Positions 1 to 13,000 of a stretch of DNA of 64,000 bases are shown in pieces. Each line of letters opens with the position of its first letter. The first letter of the stretch is position 1. The notes beneath the pieces were generated by a model. The model saw nothing but the letters and a program-made list of their open reading frames with translations, had not been told where the DNA came from and made no database searches. The translations under genes were made by a program, and so were the position numbers. The stretch comes from Cylindrobasidium torrendii FP15055 ss-10 (lineage: Eukaryota > Basidiomycota > Agaricomycetes > Agaricales > Physalacriaceae): positions 62,001-126,000 of the forward strand of contig KN880485.1 in NCBI GenBank assembly GCA_000934385.1, given 5' to 3'.

Positions 1-104
1 TTCCTTGAGCTTCATAAATAACCCCCACTTTCGTGCGGGATGTCCGTGAGCATAGCATATGTTCCTTTGTCGACCCAGCGCGTAGGATGGATGGGCGTAG
101 ACGC

Positions 105-1602
105 TTAGGCGCTGCCCTCGAAGCCATTAGGGTTCTGACTCTGCCAGTTCCAGAGATCATGGCACATTTCGACGAGGTTCTTGGTCGTATGGAAGCCAAG
201 CTCCTTCTGTGCAAGCGCAGGGTCCGCGATGAGGGCGGGAACGTCACCAGCACTTCATCGTACATCAGCGCGCCGCCAAAAGAGAGGAGAGCAGACGCAC
301 CGCCGAGGGCCAATCTCGAGCTTATAGTCAAAGCCAGTGGCCTTCCTCATCGCCTCCACAATTTCAAGTACGCTCTCGCCCTTGCCCGTACCAAGGTTGT
401 ATTGCTTGTACTGTTTCTTTTTATCCGGGAAGATGTCCGAGTGGTCTTCGACGAGCTTGTTGAGGGCGAGAACATGGCCAGACGCGAGATCCATAACGTG
501 AAGGTAGTCGCGCACACAGGTGCCGTCGCTGCGGATGGAGCTCAATGGAAGGCTTTTTACGGAAAGGCGTGGGATTTGACGTACGCGGTGGGGTAGTCGT
601 TGCCCATGACATTTAGCGTTGGCGGGAGACGTCCGACAGCCATCTGTCCAAGAATGGGGAGAAGATTGAGAGGCGTTCCCTTGGGGTCCTCGCCGAAGCG
701 GCCAGAGGGATGAGCACCAGCGGGGCTGTGAAATCTGAGTTCATGTCACAAGTAAAATAATGGACGGGCCCACTTGAAGTATCGCAAGGAAAGAGCCTTC
801 CATTCAGGCTGGGCTATCGTCGGTACTCAGTACTTAGGTTCAACAAAAGTATGGGAACGCACCGGTGCAGAGGTCCTCGACAATCATCTCGCACATCACC
901 TTGGTCTTGCCGTATGGGCTGAGAGCACCAAGCGGGGAAGTCTCGGGAATGGGAACCTTTGGGGGGATACCATAGACAGTCGCTGAAGATGAGTAGACGA
1001 AGCGTTTGCAGTCATACTCGTTCATCGTCTGAAGCAACTGAATTGTGGCGGAGGCGTTGTTGTGGTAGTACGTGAGTGGGATTTCAGTTGACTCGCCAAC
1101 AGCCTTCCAAGCCTGCTAAAATTGAGCAAGGGGGAGTGGACGGGTATATCTGGAAACGGACAGCAATATGGATGACGCCCCAGACTTTGCCCTTACCGCC
1201 CTGCTCTTCGAAGAGGGCGCGGACAACCTCTTTCTCTGTGATGTCGCCATCCTTGATGACAATGTTGTTTGTCTCTAGCCAATCTTCTTCGGAGAGGTCG
1301 GCAGGTTTGGTCTCGCTGGCCTGCTCTTCACGAGCCAGCTGGGAGACGCGCGCAAGGGCTTCTGGGAAGGAGTTGTGGCCATTGTCGATAGAGATGACCT
1401 TGTACTGGCGTGTCTTTACGAGGCAGTATACGACATGGGAACCTGGAGAGGGAGTAAGAAACATGTCCCACGGTCGAGGACAACTACATGCCAATGTACC
1501 CAGCGCCGCCAGTGACAATGACAGTCTGCGACAAGGTGAGAACTCGGCGGAAGCCTAAGCTGTTTCGGTGGTGCTAACTCTAAGCTTTGATGCTGTAGCC
1601 AT
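105..1602 (-). CDS. GALE: UDP-glucose 4-epimerase
   Basis: Interconverts UDP-glucose and UDP-galactose in the cytosol (Leloir pathway). Read on the minus strand, the N-terminus gives the NAD-binding motif VTGGAGYIG, followed by SSSATVYG and the catalytic SPYGKTK (Tyr-x3-Lys). Next come [12 protein letters not shown], a [18 protein letters not shown] block and the family-typical end [15 protein letters not shown] before a TAA stop. There is no mutarotase domain, so this is a monofunctional epimerase rather than a yeast Gal10-type fusion. The start is placed at an 8-codon first exon (MATASKLR) joined by a 53-bp intron (1526-1578). A 49-bp intron at 1443-1491 appears to begin with GC instead of GT. 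Further short introns lie near 1100-1160, 731-775, 540-585 and 253-300. Identity is firm; the first exon is inferred. Confidence 0.93.
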
Positions 1603-2523
1603 GAGGGCGGGCTTGTTGTAATGAAGATGGGTGTTTGTGGACAAGTTGGAGTGTGCGATCGGACTTTTATCTGATCGGGGAGTTCGATTCCTCCGTTGTT
1701 GCGTCTATTTCGTTCGACAGCGTGTCGCGACCGAACGGATCCAGAGATCGATAGCACTCCGGGCTCTGAGCCAGCAGTCCACAGACGGTCCAGAAGATAG
1801 GCAGAGGCCTTTGCTAGAGCCCCGTTCTGTTTCGGGCCATCTTGAACGCCCCAGGTCCCGGCAGCCTCGTCCCGCATGTCGGCCCCCACCGTGCCGTGGC
1901 ACACCCCATACCAGCGACCACGCTGCTACCAGCTCCGTATTCGGTATTCGAATGTCATTGTCATCGTGGATCAATAAAAGAGATAGTGTTTTACCGACTT
2001 GGAACCGACTGGATTAGAGCACAAACGTTGGGCTCAAAAGCGTACGACGAGCAATGGGCTAAAGAAAGCTACCTGAAAAAAAAAGCGTGTGAGTTCGAGA
2101 CTTGGGTAGAGCGTATGGGGGGACGGGCATAACTGAATTCACTGGACTGGGGTGTCCCCTTCACGCACATGAGAGCGTATGGAGCCCATCATATGCATGT
2201 AAGTATACAGGCACAGCTGATAGCTAATACATATGCGCATTGAGAGGCTGAGACCATCAGAGACACCTCCACGTCGGTCCACAAGCTCAAAGAGAGAAGA
2301 AAGAAAGAAAAGATGACAAGAAAAGAGAAATACGGATGACGAAGACAAGGGATATGGCTTGTGAAATTGATGTTCCGTCGAACGACCTCTTGGATAACAC
2401 TTAAGTAACATCCCTTCAGCTTCTTAAAGTGTTCTTAAAGTGCTTTGTCCTCGATCAGAGTGATCAATCATCAAAGGAAGCACGGCGCATCAGTGGCTGT
2501 GTCCCACTCCGTTTCCCGTCATC
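1603..2523. other. intergenic, no gene seen
   Basis: This is the shared upstream region of the divergently transcribed epimerase and RING-finger genes. The open frames here are short, lack recognisable motifs and have no convincing splice partners. I see no RNA gene or repeat. Confidence 0.5.
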
Positions 2524-3310
2524 ATGTCCGACGACGAACAGCCATCTGCTGACCCTTCGAGGCGCCGTTCCAAACGCATCCAGAAGCGCCCTGCACCAGA
2601 GGAAGCTGCCCAACGCCCCGCACCAAAAAAGAAACGCAAGGTCTCCGCACCCAAAGCCAAAACCAAGGCCAAAGCCCAGAAACAGCCACTTGTCCCCCAA
2701 GAGCCGGGCTCAAGTTCAAGTTCAAGTTCGGGCCCTAGCTCAATCCCAAAACCTCACTCTCGCGATGGCTCGCCTCTCACCGAGGTATCCTCCGCATCTG
2801 AAGAGGAAATTGCGGTCATACACGAACTCCAACCCCCCGAACAAGAAGAGGCTGCTGGTGGCTCAACAGCTTCGCCCACGCCGATGACTGGACCTCCAGC
2901 CTCAGAAATGCCAGGATCCTGGAACGGAGCTACCACCGCTAGTCAGCAGCGAAAGGGCAAACAACCTGAATCCGGCCCGTCATGCAACCTTGATCTCGCC
3001 GCCCCCAAAGCCGACCCACTGGGTGGATTCAACTGCCCCGTATGCTTCTGTGCACCGACAAACGCGACTGTGACGCCGTGTGGCCATATTAGCTGCGGCG
3101 AGTGTCTCTTTAGCGCCATCAAGATTGCACAATCCAAGCATTTTGGCCTTGAACCGTTTGCTGCTAGGTGAGTCGGCAGCTCTCTGGCTAGTATCGGTTG
3201 GGTTTACGCGCCCGTAAAGGTGTCCAGTATGCCGGACAGAAATTCCAGGATGGAATGGACGCGGAGGTGGGGTGATTGGGCTCATTCCCAAGGTTGTGTA
3301 CAATGCTTAG
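2524..3310 (+). CDS. small RING-finger (C3HC4) protein, Slx8/STUbL-like
   Basis: A 244-residue protein from two exons (2524-3167 and 3220-3310; intron 3168-3219). The first 160 residues are disordered and basic, then Ser/Glu-rich. They include PKKKRKV at residues 34-40, a classical nuclear signal, and EEEIAVIHEL at about 93-102, which fits a SUMO-interacting motif (hydrophobic I-A-V-I flanked by acids). The C-terminus is a RING: CPVC...CGHISCGEC...RCPVCR. The intron falls between the last zinc-ligand pair and the rest, and splicing restores CPVCRTEIP. Layout (disordered N-terminus, SIM-like motif, C-terminal RING) resembles SUMO-targeted ubiquitin ligases such as Slx8/RNF4, which act in nuclear genome maintenance. 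RING identity is secure; the STUbL role is inference from layout. Confidence 0.82.
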
Positions 3311-3567
3311 GTGGGTAGTTTACTGCTGAATATGCCTATCATGTTGATTCAGCATAGTTTGATCCTTTTCCCTATCCCCTTTAGAATTTGCGACATGGAT
3401 TATATTTGCGGCTATTCTACTTTATCAGCTGTCTAGATGATACGCATTGTCACAACCTTGGCCAGGATCAGAGCGCCGGGCCTGTGCTTGGTTTTCTTTC
3501 CGGCGCTCCCAGACGCTCCGAGTGGCCAACTGCGACGGGACCTCCCTCGGCCTTTGAGCGAACCACC

Positions 3568-6500
3568 ATGTCAGATTCAAAGTTTGCGGATAATCACTTC
3601 CAGTCAGGATTGTTAGCTAGCTTGGATATCCTTTGATGACTTACTTCTGCTCACAGCCCTCGAAATCACACCTTCCCTCTTACGCTATCTCGTGAGCACA
3701 CCCTCAATCGTGAAATGCGTCGTTCGGAATGAGTGATCATTTTGACCAGAATTTGCCATACAATTCGATGCCTTTTTTGACGGGGATCTCGAGATGGCCA
3801 TCGAAATTGATGGGCGACCTTTGTCGCAATGCCTTGGAGTTCGCAACGCGGCCGATGGGATTGATTGGACATTTGACTTGAAAGCGACCGTGTCCAAAGG
3901 GCAAGAGGCCATTCCATTGTTTATGCACAAGATTACTCACACCCCCTCTAGTGTACTTTTGGTTATTGGCGTGTCTCGGGCAAATGGGGCACGCCTTGGC
4001 GAGGTTTACGTAGATCTTGAGGACCTGCGGGATAGTGACAACACAGAATTCTGCGCCGATGGTATTCGTCCAGATAGTGATGGCCCATCCTTCAAGCTGC
4101 GGTTCAATATCCACGGGGGGTATCGTGATACTAGTGTTCAGTCTTCATTTGAGATGCTCTACAACGGTGAGCGAGTACACACCTTGAATGTGCAATCTAA
4201 CTCACAAAATCGATGCCACTAGAACTTGACGATCCCACCTTCCTTCACATGGCGTTGAATATTGTTCCAGCGATTCGACCCATAGTAGCCGAGATAACCA
4301 CACTGCTGACCCCCGACGCAGCCTTGGCCCTCGAGTCCCGGGCTAAATCACTACCACCTAGCTCGTTTAAGAGCGACGTCTTCAAGAAGCTGGGCGATGC
4401 ATGTACTTATACCTACGAAGCAACACAAGATGCACATCTGTTCAACTCCGCGCTCACTGCATATACCGAGATGCTCGACCACTACTGCCTAGATGATGCG
4501 TATCAGACACTTGAGGAATCCATACGCACCAATATCTGCCACACAACCCTTATTCAAGCCCGTGTCCTTGCTGAACGGCTCCTTGGGCTCTACTCGGAGT
4601 CAAACGATCCCAAATTCCTCGCGCGCGCCTTGTCATTATCGAAGCTCACCATTGCTCGTCCCGCTGCCAATTCCGCCGAGCACCCCATCTTCTTCTTTAC
4701 CTTTGCCGACTGTCTACTCAAGAATGCGTCCCGCACCAACCACCTCCCTGACCTCGACTTAAGCATCGCCATCGCCAGCAATGGAATCGAAGACCCAGCG
4801 AAACACCAAACTTCCAGATGGTTATTCATTCTTGCCGAAGGCCTGCAGCTGCGATTCCAGATGTTGCATCTACGGGATGACCTGGAGCGTGGAATTGGGT
4901 ATTTGGTGAAGGCGCTCGCCCAGCCCGAGGAAGAGGCAGGATATACGGCGCGTCACCTGCGGAACCTCGGAGAGATGTTCCAATTACGCTACGAGGTCAC
5001 CGGCGAGCAGAGAGATGCAGAACAAGCGGTACAGGCAGCTGTCACGGCTGGTGAGATGTTCTTGCAACTGGGCCACGACACGCGCAAGGAGACACTTGCA
5101 TGCTATCGACTCCTTGGGGAAGTACACCTGGCATTGTACGAGAAATACGGGGATGTGAAGGATATTGATCAGTGTGTGGTCATGTCGGAGACTGCATCCA
5201 AGGCTACTCGTGGAACCGGTGAATGGCCCCCCACTGCCGCTAGACTAGCGTACCTGCTATGGAGACGACATAAAACAAGCAAATCGAATGCTACGGACTT
5301 GGCTAGGGCCATCGACATCCTCGAAGAGGTTCTGCCACTATTGACGTCCAAGGCTGGCCAACTGCAAGCAAAGCACACTCTTGCTGGCGCATATTCAGAC
5401 AGATTTATGGATCACTGTGGGGACCCCGAAGACTGTCTACGAGCGATGGACCTCTACTCGAGCTGTGCGCTAGAAAAGGAGCATCGTATTCAAAATTGGC
5501 GCTTCAAGGCAGCCATGCAATGGATTACCTGCTCGCATTACATTCGGTTGCATCCATTCATGGTCGACCATGTCGACAAGTACCCGGCTGCGGCCATTGC
5601 TGCATGCTGTGCGGCTGTGGACGCGTATTGCGAGATGTTGTGGATTGGGCTGCCACTGAAAAGTCGACACGATGTCCTCAAAGGCGAGATACAAGGCACT
5701 GACAACAAGTCGTTCGGGCAATTGGCGCTGAGTGCTATTTTGATGGATGTTTACATGGTTGGTGAGTACGGACTGGCTTTGGAGTTGCTGGAACGAGGTC
5801 GCTCGGCTTCTTGGAGCCAGTTATTGGGATTGCGCGTCTCCCTGGACGGTGTACGTGCGGTGGATGTGGCGTTGGCGGACAAGATGTGCGATATCGCAAA
5901 GATATTGCAATTCACTGGGGCACAGCACGACTACGCTTCCGCGCCAAACGAATCGGCGTATGCAAGAGAAGAGATGGCAGGCAATCGACACAGACTTTTG
6001 GTCAACGAATGGAACAACAGTGTCGAGGAGGTTAGGAAGCTTCCTGGATGCGAACGTTTCTTATTCCCAAAAACAGTGGATGAGTTGATGCTGGCAGCGG
6101 AGGACGGACCAGTTGTGGTCATCACTCCTGTCGGCCGCCGGACTAACGTGCTCATTCTTCTTCCCGGTGCGGCAGAGCCTCTGTATGTTGAGCTGGAAGA
6201 TTTCGACGAGGAAAGGACTTGGGTATAAGAGCAAAGAAGTCACGGTTGGGATCCCTGGATCCTTGGGACGAAACAGATGACTGGGTTGAGAAAGACCGTG
6301 CTGAGGCCTTGTTCGAGGATATGTTGAGCGAGCTCTGGTACAAGGTTGTTCGGCCCATTTTCGACGCAATCGCAATCGCAGTACGCTCTGTCTTAACATA
6401 TCTTGTCGTTGGGCTAACACAGCAGTGAAGAATCCTCCAGACGTCGTTCAAGATAGAATATTTTGGTGCCCAACCGGTGAACTCTCTCTCCTTCCGCTAC

Positions 6501-7240
6501 ACGCAGCTGGCGACTATACTCGAGCGGAAAGAGGCCACAAGATATACGACTTCGTGGTTTCCTCGTACATTCCCACTATCTCTTCGCTCCTCAATGCGCA
6601 ACGCACATCAAACACCGCTGCAGCCCCTCGCATATTGGCCGTCGCTGTCGCCCAACCTACGGGCCAGGTGCATATCGGCGGCACAAAGCAGGAAATCCAA
6701 TACCTTCGTTCTCATTTTCCCGACAATGAGGATAAGCGATTTGAAGAGGTATTGGAGAATAACGCAACCCGTGAATCTGTTCTTCACTCAATGCGCGACG
6801 CCAGTTGGGTGCATTTTGCGTGCCACGGCGTCCAAGATGTGTCCCAGCCAACGAAGAGCGCCTTACTGCTCACAGGAACTGAGGAGATCATGCTCGAGAA
6901 CCTCATCCAGATTGACCTACCACAAGCGGAATTCGCATTCCTTTCTGCGTGTCAGACAGCTACGGGGAGCGACACCCTTCCAGAGGACTCGATCCATATC
7001 GCGGCGGGCATGCTCATGGCAGGTTACAAGGGCGTCATTGGGACTATTTGGTCCGTCTTTGACCGTGACGCTCCGGACGTGGCGAGGGATGTGTATGGCT
7101 ATTTGCTGAGAAAGAAGGAGGGAGCGCCGGATTATAAGGATGCGGCAATGGCGCTGCATTTGGCAGTCGAAGGGCTCAGAGAACGGGTTGGGACGAAGGC
7201 GTATCTCTCCTGGGTACCGTTCATACATATAGGTAGTTGA
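3568..7240 (+). CDS. TPR-CHAT protease-like protein, reading frame broken near 6222-6425
   Basis: A large protein with three parts. The N-terminal ~190 residues form a C2-like beta region (FDAFFDGDLEMAIEIDG...), assembled across introns at about 3609-3656, 3687-3749 and 4167-4222. A ~550-residue helical TPR-type array follows. The C-terminal CHAT domain (caspase/HetF type) has both catalytic motifs, HFACHG (His) and FLSACQTA (Cys), then AGYKGVIGTIW. Such proteins are abundant in Agaricomycetes, with unknown substrates. Two junctions are irregular. The segment from 6230 is one frame off the preceding one unless a GTATGT..AAG intron (6183-6229) removes a stretch that looks coding. The step into the CHAT exon at 6381-6425 fits no canonical GT-AG pair in frame. 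It is either a recently broken gene, a non-canonical intron or a sequence error. Confidence 0.8.
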
Positions 7241-8045
7241 GATTGGTTACATATAATGATATTCTCTTGATCTCCTTTCCCAGCTTAGAAAAATCTTAGC
7301 AAGTACCTATGTATGATCTTGATCCATTCAGGTCTGGCCAGACTGAAGCAACCTGAATGACTTGCGGTTGTTCAGCGATTAACTGCTCCGCTGAGCGGCG
7401 CGTTATTGACAGGGTGAAAACGTTGGAATGTATCATAACACTACTCTTTTCACCCAGAGAGCTAGCAACCCAGGACAGGATACCGAGAGGAATAGATTGG
7501 CGATCAAGAGAGCGAATGGCTCCGAGCCACTTGATGATGCTGGCCTGAAATGTACCATTCGATATCCATAACAAGTGGCAGGATACTCACGCACACTGAA
7601 GACCAGCTGAAGACGCCGAGTGCTCGAGTTGATCAAGTTGATCCGTCATCAGACGACTCGCGCGCGCACATCATTTGGAGGCTTTGCGCATACTATCGAC
7701 GTCGTTGCCCCAGTGCAGCAGTCGACTCGAAACTGGACCTACCTCAATAATGATCCATATGTTCTGGTCTGAGTCCTAGGTTCCATTACTCAGCATTTAT
7801 CCTCCATCAAGCCCTCGGGCGCGAAATCCTACTACAATTTGCGACTACTTACTGTTAGGTTTCGAGCGCTTTGTGCTGCATCACTGGAACTTGGGTCAAA
7901 TGACAGAGTCACATTCTCACATGTCCCAATCTTGATGAATTGTCATCATGCATCTAGAAATGATGAGGCTCAGCCGTACATATACCTGCCACAATCCAAT
8001 CACTGGGCGCGAAAGCAGGACGTTCCCTTCTTTCCTTTGCCCATC
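7241..8045. other. intergenic, no gene seen
   Basis: About 800 bp between the CHAT gene and family copy A. It holds only short frames without motifs and no repeat or RNA gene that I can support. The promoter of copy A presumably lies at its right end. Confidence 0.45.
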
Positions 8046-9750
8046 ATGACCACAACTCATATGGAATATCGCGGCCACGACGGCGGCCGTTTCATGGCCT
8101 GGGTCGGTCCAACAATCATCGCTCAGCAAAATCCTTTCTCCTGCCAACCGAAAGATGCGCCCCCAGGAACAGCAAGTAACCAACTTCATGCCGTGGTTGA
8201 TTCAAGGAATTGTGGGCACATTCAGGTGCGTCGTCAACGTTTCTCTGGTTAGCTGCGTCGATGCCTATTATCAATTCGCAGCGCGGTAGAGGCCACTTGT
8301 TCGTACGATTTGCCCCGCCGTGCAAAAGAGTCGGGTATGAGTACGGATTGGTCGTCAAATACTATATTTTCCACGAGAAGCAACATTCTCGCTTGAGAGG
8401 CTATCGATGCAGCAAGGTTATCATGCCCGAGGACAAAATCAGCACCGTCTGTCATCGGTTTTCTGACTTTGACAGAGGTGATAAAAATCGTAGTATATCC
8501 TCTGGATTCTGAATTCGGCTAACTTCATGCTCAGCCCAACGTCTTTGTGCAATGGTGTACCGCGTGAACCTTGCCCCACTGACACGGTTCGTCAATAATG
8601 TCGACGATCTACCAGAAAACGCCTACCTCGATAGATTCTCTGACACACATTGCAAAAACGACTGCCGACCGCTTATCACCTTCATCTTTGAATGCGCTGC
8701 TGTCAGTAAGCCTATATTGAGAAAGACACCACGTCGCCTTGCTCCCAAGGCAGCTTCACAAGCGACAGACAATCTGGAATGCGAGGGTAGTGCATCCAGT
8801 AGCGATTCAGAAGTCGAGATCATTGCTTGTACGGCGCCTCCGTCAAAGCGAAAAAGAGTTTCTGAGGCTGAGGGTACTGAGAGTCGTTTGAATCTCAAAG
8901 AGGACGATAGGCCAACAAGGAAGAGGGTGAAAAAGTTTGAATCTGCTCTTCTGGTGCGCTTGCCATTAGGCCGGCGTTCTGAGCACTAAAGTGTTGGTCT
9001 CTCCAGAAACCATCGAGAGTTGTCCAAGCTATTTCTCCGCAAATAACTACACTCGGCCATTCGCCCTCATCGACGTCCTCTGGCGCTCCTCCCAAGTTTC
9101 CTGTACATGTATGATTGTGTACTGATCGTCGCCTATTGTACGTCGCTCACGAAACTCTAACAGGACACTCGGACTGGGGAGACTGTTCCATCATCTGAAC
9201 CAGTCATTGATCAAGTACACTTTGCACCTACAATTAATGCCATCGAGAATGGAGCCCAGGTAACAAGCTCCCGGAATTTCCGAAAAGAATGGCGTTGAAA
9301 TAGTCCCAACTTGATAAACAGGACATACAAGTTGCAGTTCGTTCCTCCGCCAACGCGAGAGGCTTTTCCACAGGAGGTCCCAACGCTCTCAAGAGGCTAT
9401 CCGTCGAACAGGTATGGGGACCCACTTTCTCTTCAGATTTGATTATCAATGTGTCCTTCAGCAGCTCGACGAGCTGGACAGTGACATGCAGAGAATCGCG
9501 CACAAAAAGGTGGCCATTATACAAGACCATATCAAGAAGCTGGAAGCAGAGATCAAGGAGAGTGAGGAGGAGGCCAATGAACTCAAACGGATGGCCGAAC
9601 AAAATAGGCACGAGAGAGCAGAATTTGGCGGCTATATCGCAGTGAGTAACTCACTAGGCCTTTGTTGGGCGGTCCTGCTTTTACTGATACACCGCGAAGG
9701 AGATACAGCGACGTTTTGAATGTCTCAAGAACGAGAAAGCCCAGGGATGA
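8046..9750 (+). CDS. unrecognised paralogous family, copy A (core + basic linker + coiled coil)
   Basis: I do not recognise a named family. Exons were assembled by eye: MTTTHMEYRGHDGG... (8046-8225), then 8282-8477 with the core RGRGHLFVRFAPP...GLVVKYY, then from 8535 AQRLCAMVYRV...LPENAYLDRFS...CRPLITFIF. A Ser/acidic linker carries clusters PSKRKR and PTRKRVKK (likely nuclear signals). The last exons form a coiled coil with LEAEIKESEEEANELKRM and QNRHERAEF, ending EKAQG-TGA at 9750. The same blocks in the same order recur in copies C and D, and the coiled coil also in copy B, all on the plus strand. Conserved cores with divergent linkers suggest a real, fast-evolving family. Probably nuclear and oligomeric; function unknown. 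Confidence 0.72.
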
Positions 9751-10025
9751 AGAAGGATGGGCGAAAAGTAGATAAGATGAATACAGACGGCAAAAATGTA
9801 CGGAAATTCCCCTTGTGTTACGTGTAACTTACCTCGATATGATAATCACTCTACAATCATGCTTGGACTATTCGAATTCCTATGCTAATCCTGATAAAAG
9901 AGCTTGGTGTCAACTTAATTTGAAGAGCAGCACGCACTGATTTAAAGCTACACACTACAGTTCGCTAGTTACATTGTCCAGATACAAGAATCGTACATAT
10001 TTCATCTTTTACATTTCGCTTTCGT

Positions 10026-13000
10026 CTAGTATCCGCCGCTCTCATATTCATCCTGGCGGCGACCGTGGTCACCGTGGTGACGACGGGAATGGTGCTCCTC
10101 GCCTCCGCCTCCGTAGCCACCTTCGTCGTTGATGTTCAGCCTCTCAGCGCCAAAGGTGTCCTGGCCACCACCGTAGCCGGGGTTGTATCCGCCCCCGCCG
10201 CCATAACCGCCTTCGTCACGACCACCACCATAGCCGCCCTCGTTGCGGCGACCGCCATAGCCACCCTCGTCACGACCTCCACCGTAGCTGCCTTCATCAC
10301 GACCTCCACCATAGCCACCTTCCTGACGACCACCGCCGTAGCTGCCTTCTTCCTGACGTCCACCGCCATAGCTTGGGTTGTATCCACTGCTCTCTTGCGG
10401 GGGACCGCCGCTATAGCCGCCGCCACCACCACCGTATCCGCCACCATACGACTCTTCACCACGACGTCCGCCACCATAGCTATCCTCATCACGGCGGCCA
10501 CCACCATAAGAGTCATTGTCGCTGCGTCCATAACTAGACTCGGTGTTACGTCCATAGCTGGACTCGTCCTGACGGCCTCCGCCATACGAGTGCTCTTCGT
10601 TGCGGCCACCATACGACGGCTGTTCGTTACGGCCACCGTAGGACGGCTGCTCGTCGCGACCACCATAGGAGGATTCCTCGGTGCGGCCGTACGAGCTCTC
10701 GTTGTGGCGTCCAGAGCTTCCATAGCTAGACTCGTCATTGCCGCCGTACCCGCTGGACTGGTTGTCGCGCCCATATCCGCTGGACTCATTTCTTCCACCG
10801 TAGGACGAATCCTCGTCACGGCGGGATCCAGAGTTTCCGTAGCCGCCAGACCCGCCATATGACGAGTCTTGCTGACCATACGAGGACTCCTGCTGACGCC
10901 CTCCGCCGTACGAAGACTCTTGCTGACGTCCACCAGAATGGGACTGAGACTGCGTGTTGTGCTGCGAATACGCGGCGCTTCCCCCGCCGTGTCCACATCC
11001 ATTTCCGTAGCCAGACTCTTGCTCTCCTTCGCCCCCCTCGCGCTTGTTTCTGTGTTCCTTGACACTCTCCTTGGTCAACTTTTGGATCGTCTCTTCTGCC
11101 TCTTGGCCTTGCGCGCCAATCCACTTTTGCAGCTCATCAATCATCTGGCGCTGTATTTCAGAGTTTCCAGTAGCGTAGTACGGATGGTGGAACGCTTCAA
11201 GAATGCCGTCGATGACTTGGTCAGCGTCCTTGTCATTTGACCATGCCTTGACTATAGCCTTGACGGTGTTCATCACGACAATGATAGCAATCTTGCCAGC
11301 GGGCTCGTTGAGAATGAGACCAAAGTGGTCCTTGGAGAGCTGACTGTGCGATGGATCAGACGCGTCAGGGTTGTTGAAGACCTCATATTGATCCTCAGTG
11401 TCGATGACCGCTTTGCTGCCCTCACCAATAACGCTGGTAGCCTGGCTGAGGATGGGCTGCACGTGGATTAGAATACAGTTGTACGGAGACCACGGATGCA
11501 TACCGTCACGTAGGGCGCAAGTATAGTGTAGACATCTGCATGTGGGTCAGTTTTGACGAGGTGAAGGAGTCACCTACACATACAGGCATTGATAGCGTTT
11601 GTAAGTTCGTCGACGAGGTCAGCGAGACCAGGAATCATGTCGATCTTGGCGATAATGTCGCGCATGATGTCGTCGTGCCACTTGAGAAGGTCAAGTAGTA
11701 GCTGTTGAACCTCGGGAGGAGCAACGTCATCCGGGTTGAAGTCGTATGCCTTAGACTGCGCCTCGATTTCCTCGGCCTTGCTAGTCTTGTCCTCTTCACC
11801 GCCGCCAACCTTGCTAAGGAGACCCTTGAGGGCAGCCAATTTCTCAGAAGTATCGTTGCTCTGGCTCTTGTTCATGGTATCCGTGAGCGCAGTTACACTG
11901 GCCTGGCTGATGTGGTCCGTAGCTTCGCCAAGAAGGGAGTGCAAGAAGTCGGCACTACCAAACGTGCCCTACCATGCTTTTCAGTATGTGAAAGAACCCA
12001 TGGATGAAAGTCCATACGGTCACGAGGGGAGGAACACGGTCACCATTGGGTGTTTCGACAAAGACATTATCACCAACATGGCAGAAGACGTCCTCGTACC
12101 CGAGCTTGCGGAGGCCAATCTCACACCAGTTGCTGTGAGCAAGAAGATCTTCCATGGTGTGAAGACCTTGACCAAGCAGACGGTAGGCTTCGTAGAGGTC
12201 GGGACCCTCTTCACCTCCGGAGATACGACCGCGCTCGATACAGTACCGGAAGGTCTGACGGATAAGTGCGGTCGAGGTATCCCAACCACCGTCTTCAGTC
12301 GCCATGTAGTTCTTCATGCCATTACGGGGGTCGATCTCCAGCTCGCGAGGGTCGACGGGGCCGCGGAGCTTGGGGTGGAACGAGCGAGCATCACCTTCCT
12401 TTTCAGCGTAGCCTCTGCACTCAGTTGTTAGGTAATGATTGAAAGAAGTAGTATGACGACGAACTTGGGGTTGTCAATATGTTCCTAGAGATGGGATCAT
12501 CAGCGATGAGCGTCATGGTGAAGGGATGGAGATAGATCATACCGTGCAGAGATACACACCCAGGCGGTCGGCGGTGACTTGGAACTCCTCGGTTGCGAAA
12601 CCAAAGGTCTTTGAGAGAGATTCAGCGAGCTGTAGGTCCGGGGGGATATCGACGCACCATGAAGCCGAGAACAGAGACGACGAGGACGAGAGTGTCGGCA
12701 CTGAGCTTGCTTAATCCAGCAATATCCATGCACTGCGAGTAGTCGCGAAGCCAGTTACCCTTGTTTCCAATCAGCATTGAGCGCGCTTGGAAACTGTGGG
12801 ACAACGCACAAAATAAACTCGCTTGACATCTTCTCTGCTGAACTTGTTTCCTCCGGACGCCTTCTGGACCATCTTGGACGCAAGCTTTAGGAGCCCACTG
12901 CCCGACGCAGCGTGTCCAGCATATTTCGTGAGTTCGGAAAGAACGTTTTCGATATCTCCATGTCTGAAAGCCTTGTCGTTTAGATAGGCGAAATCGGGAA

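Noticed and set aside
10065..10862. 265-codon open frame on the plus strand opposite the HET-C tail
   Set aside because: It is the antisense of the Gly-rich repeat. Composition is only Ala/Thr/Val/Ile with no motif, as expected from reading GGN and TCN codons backwards.
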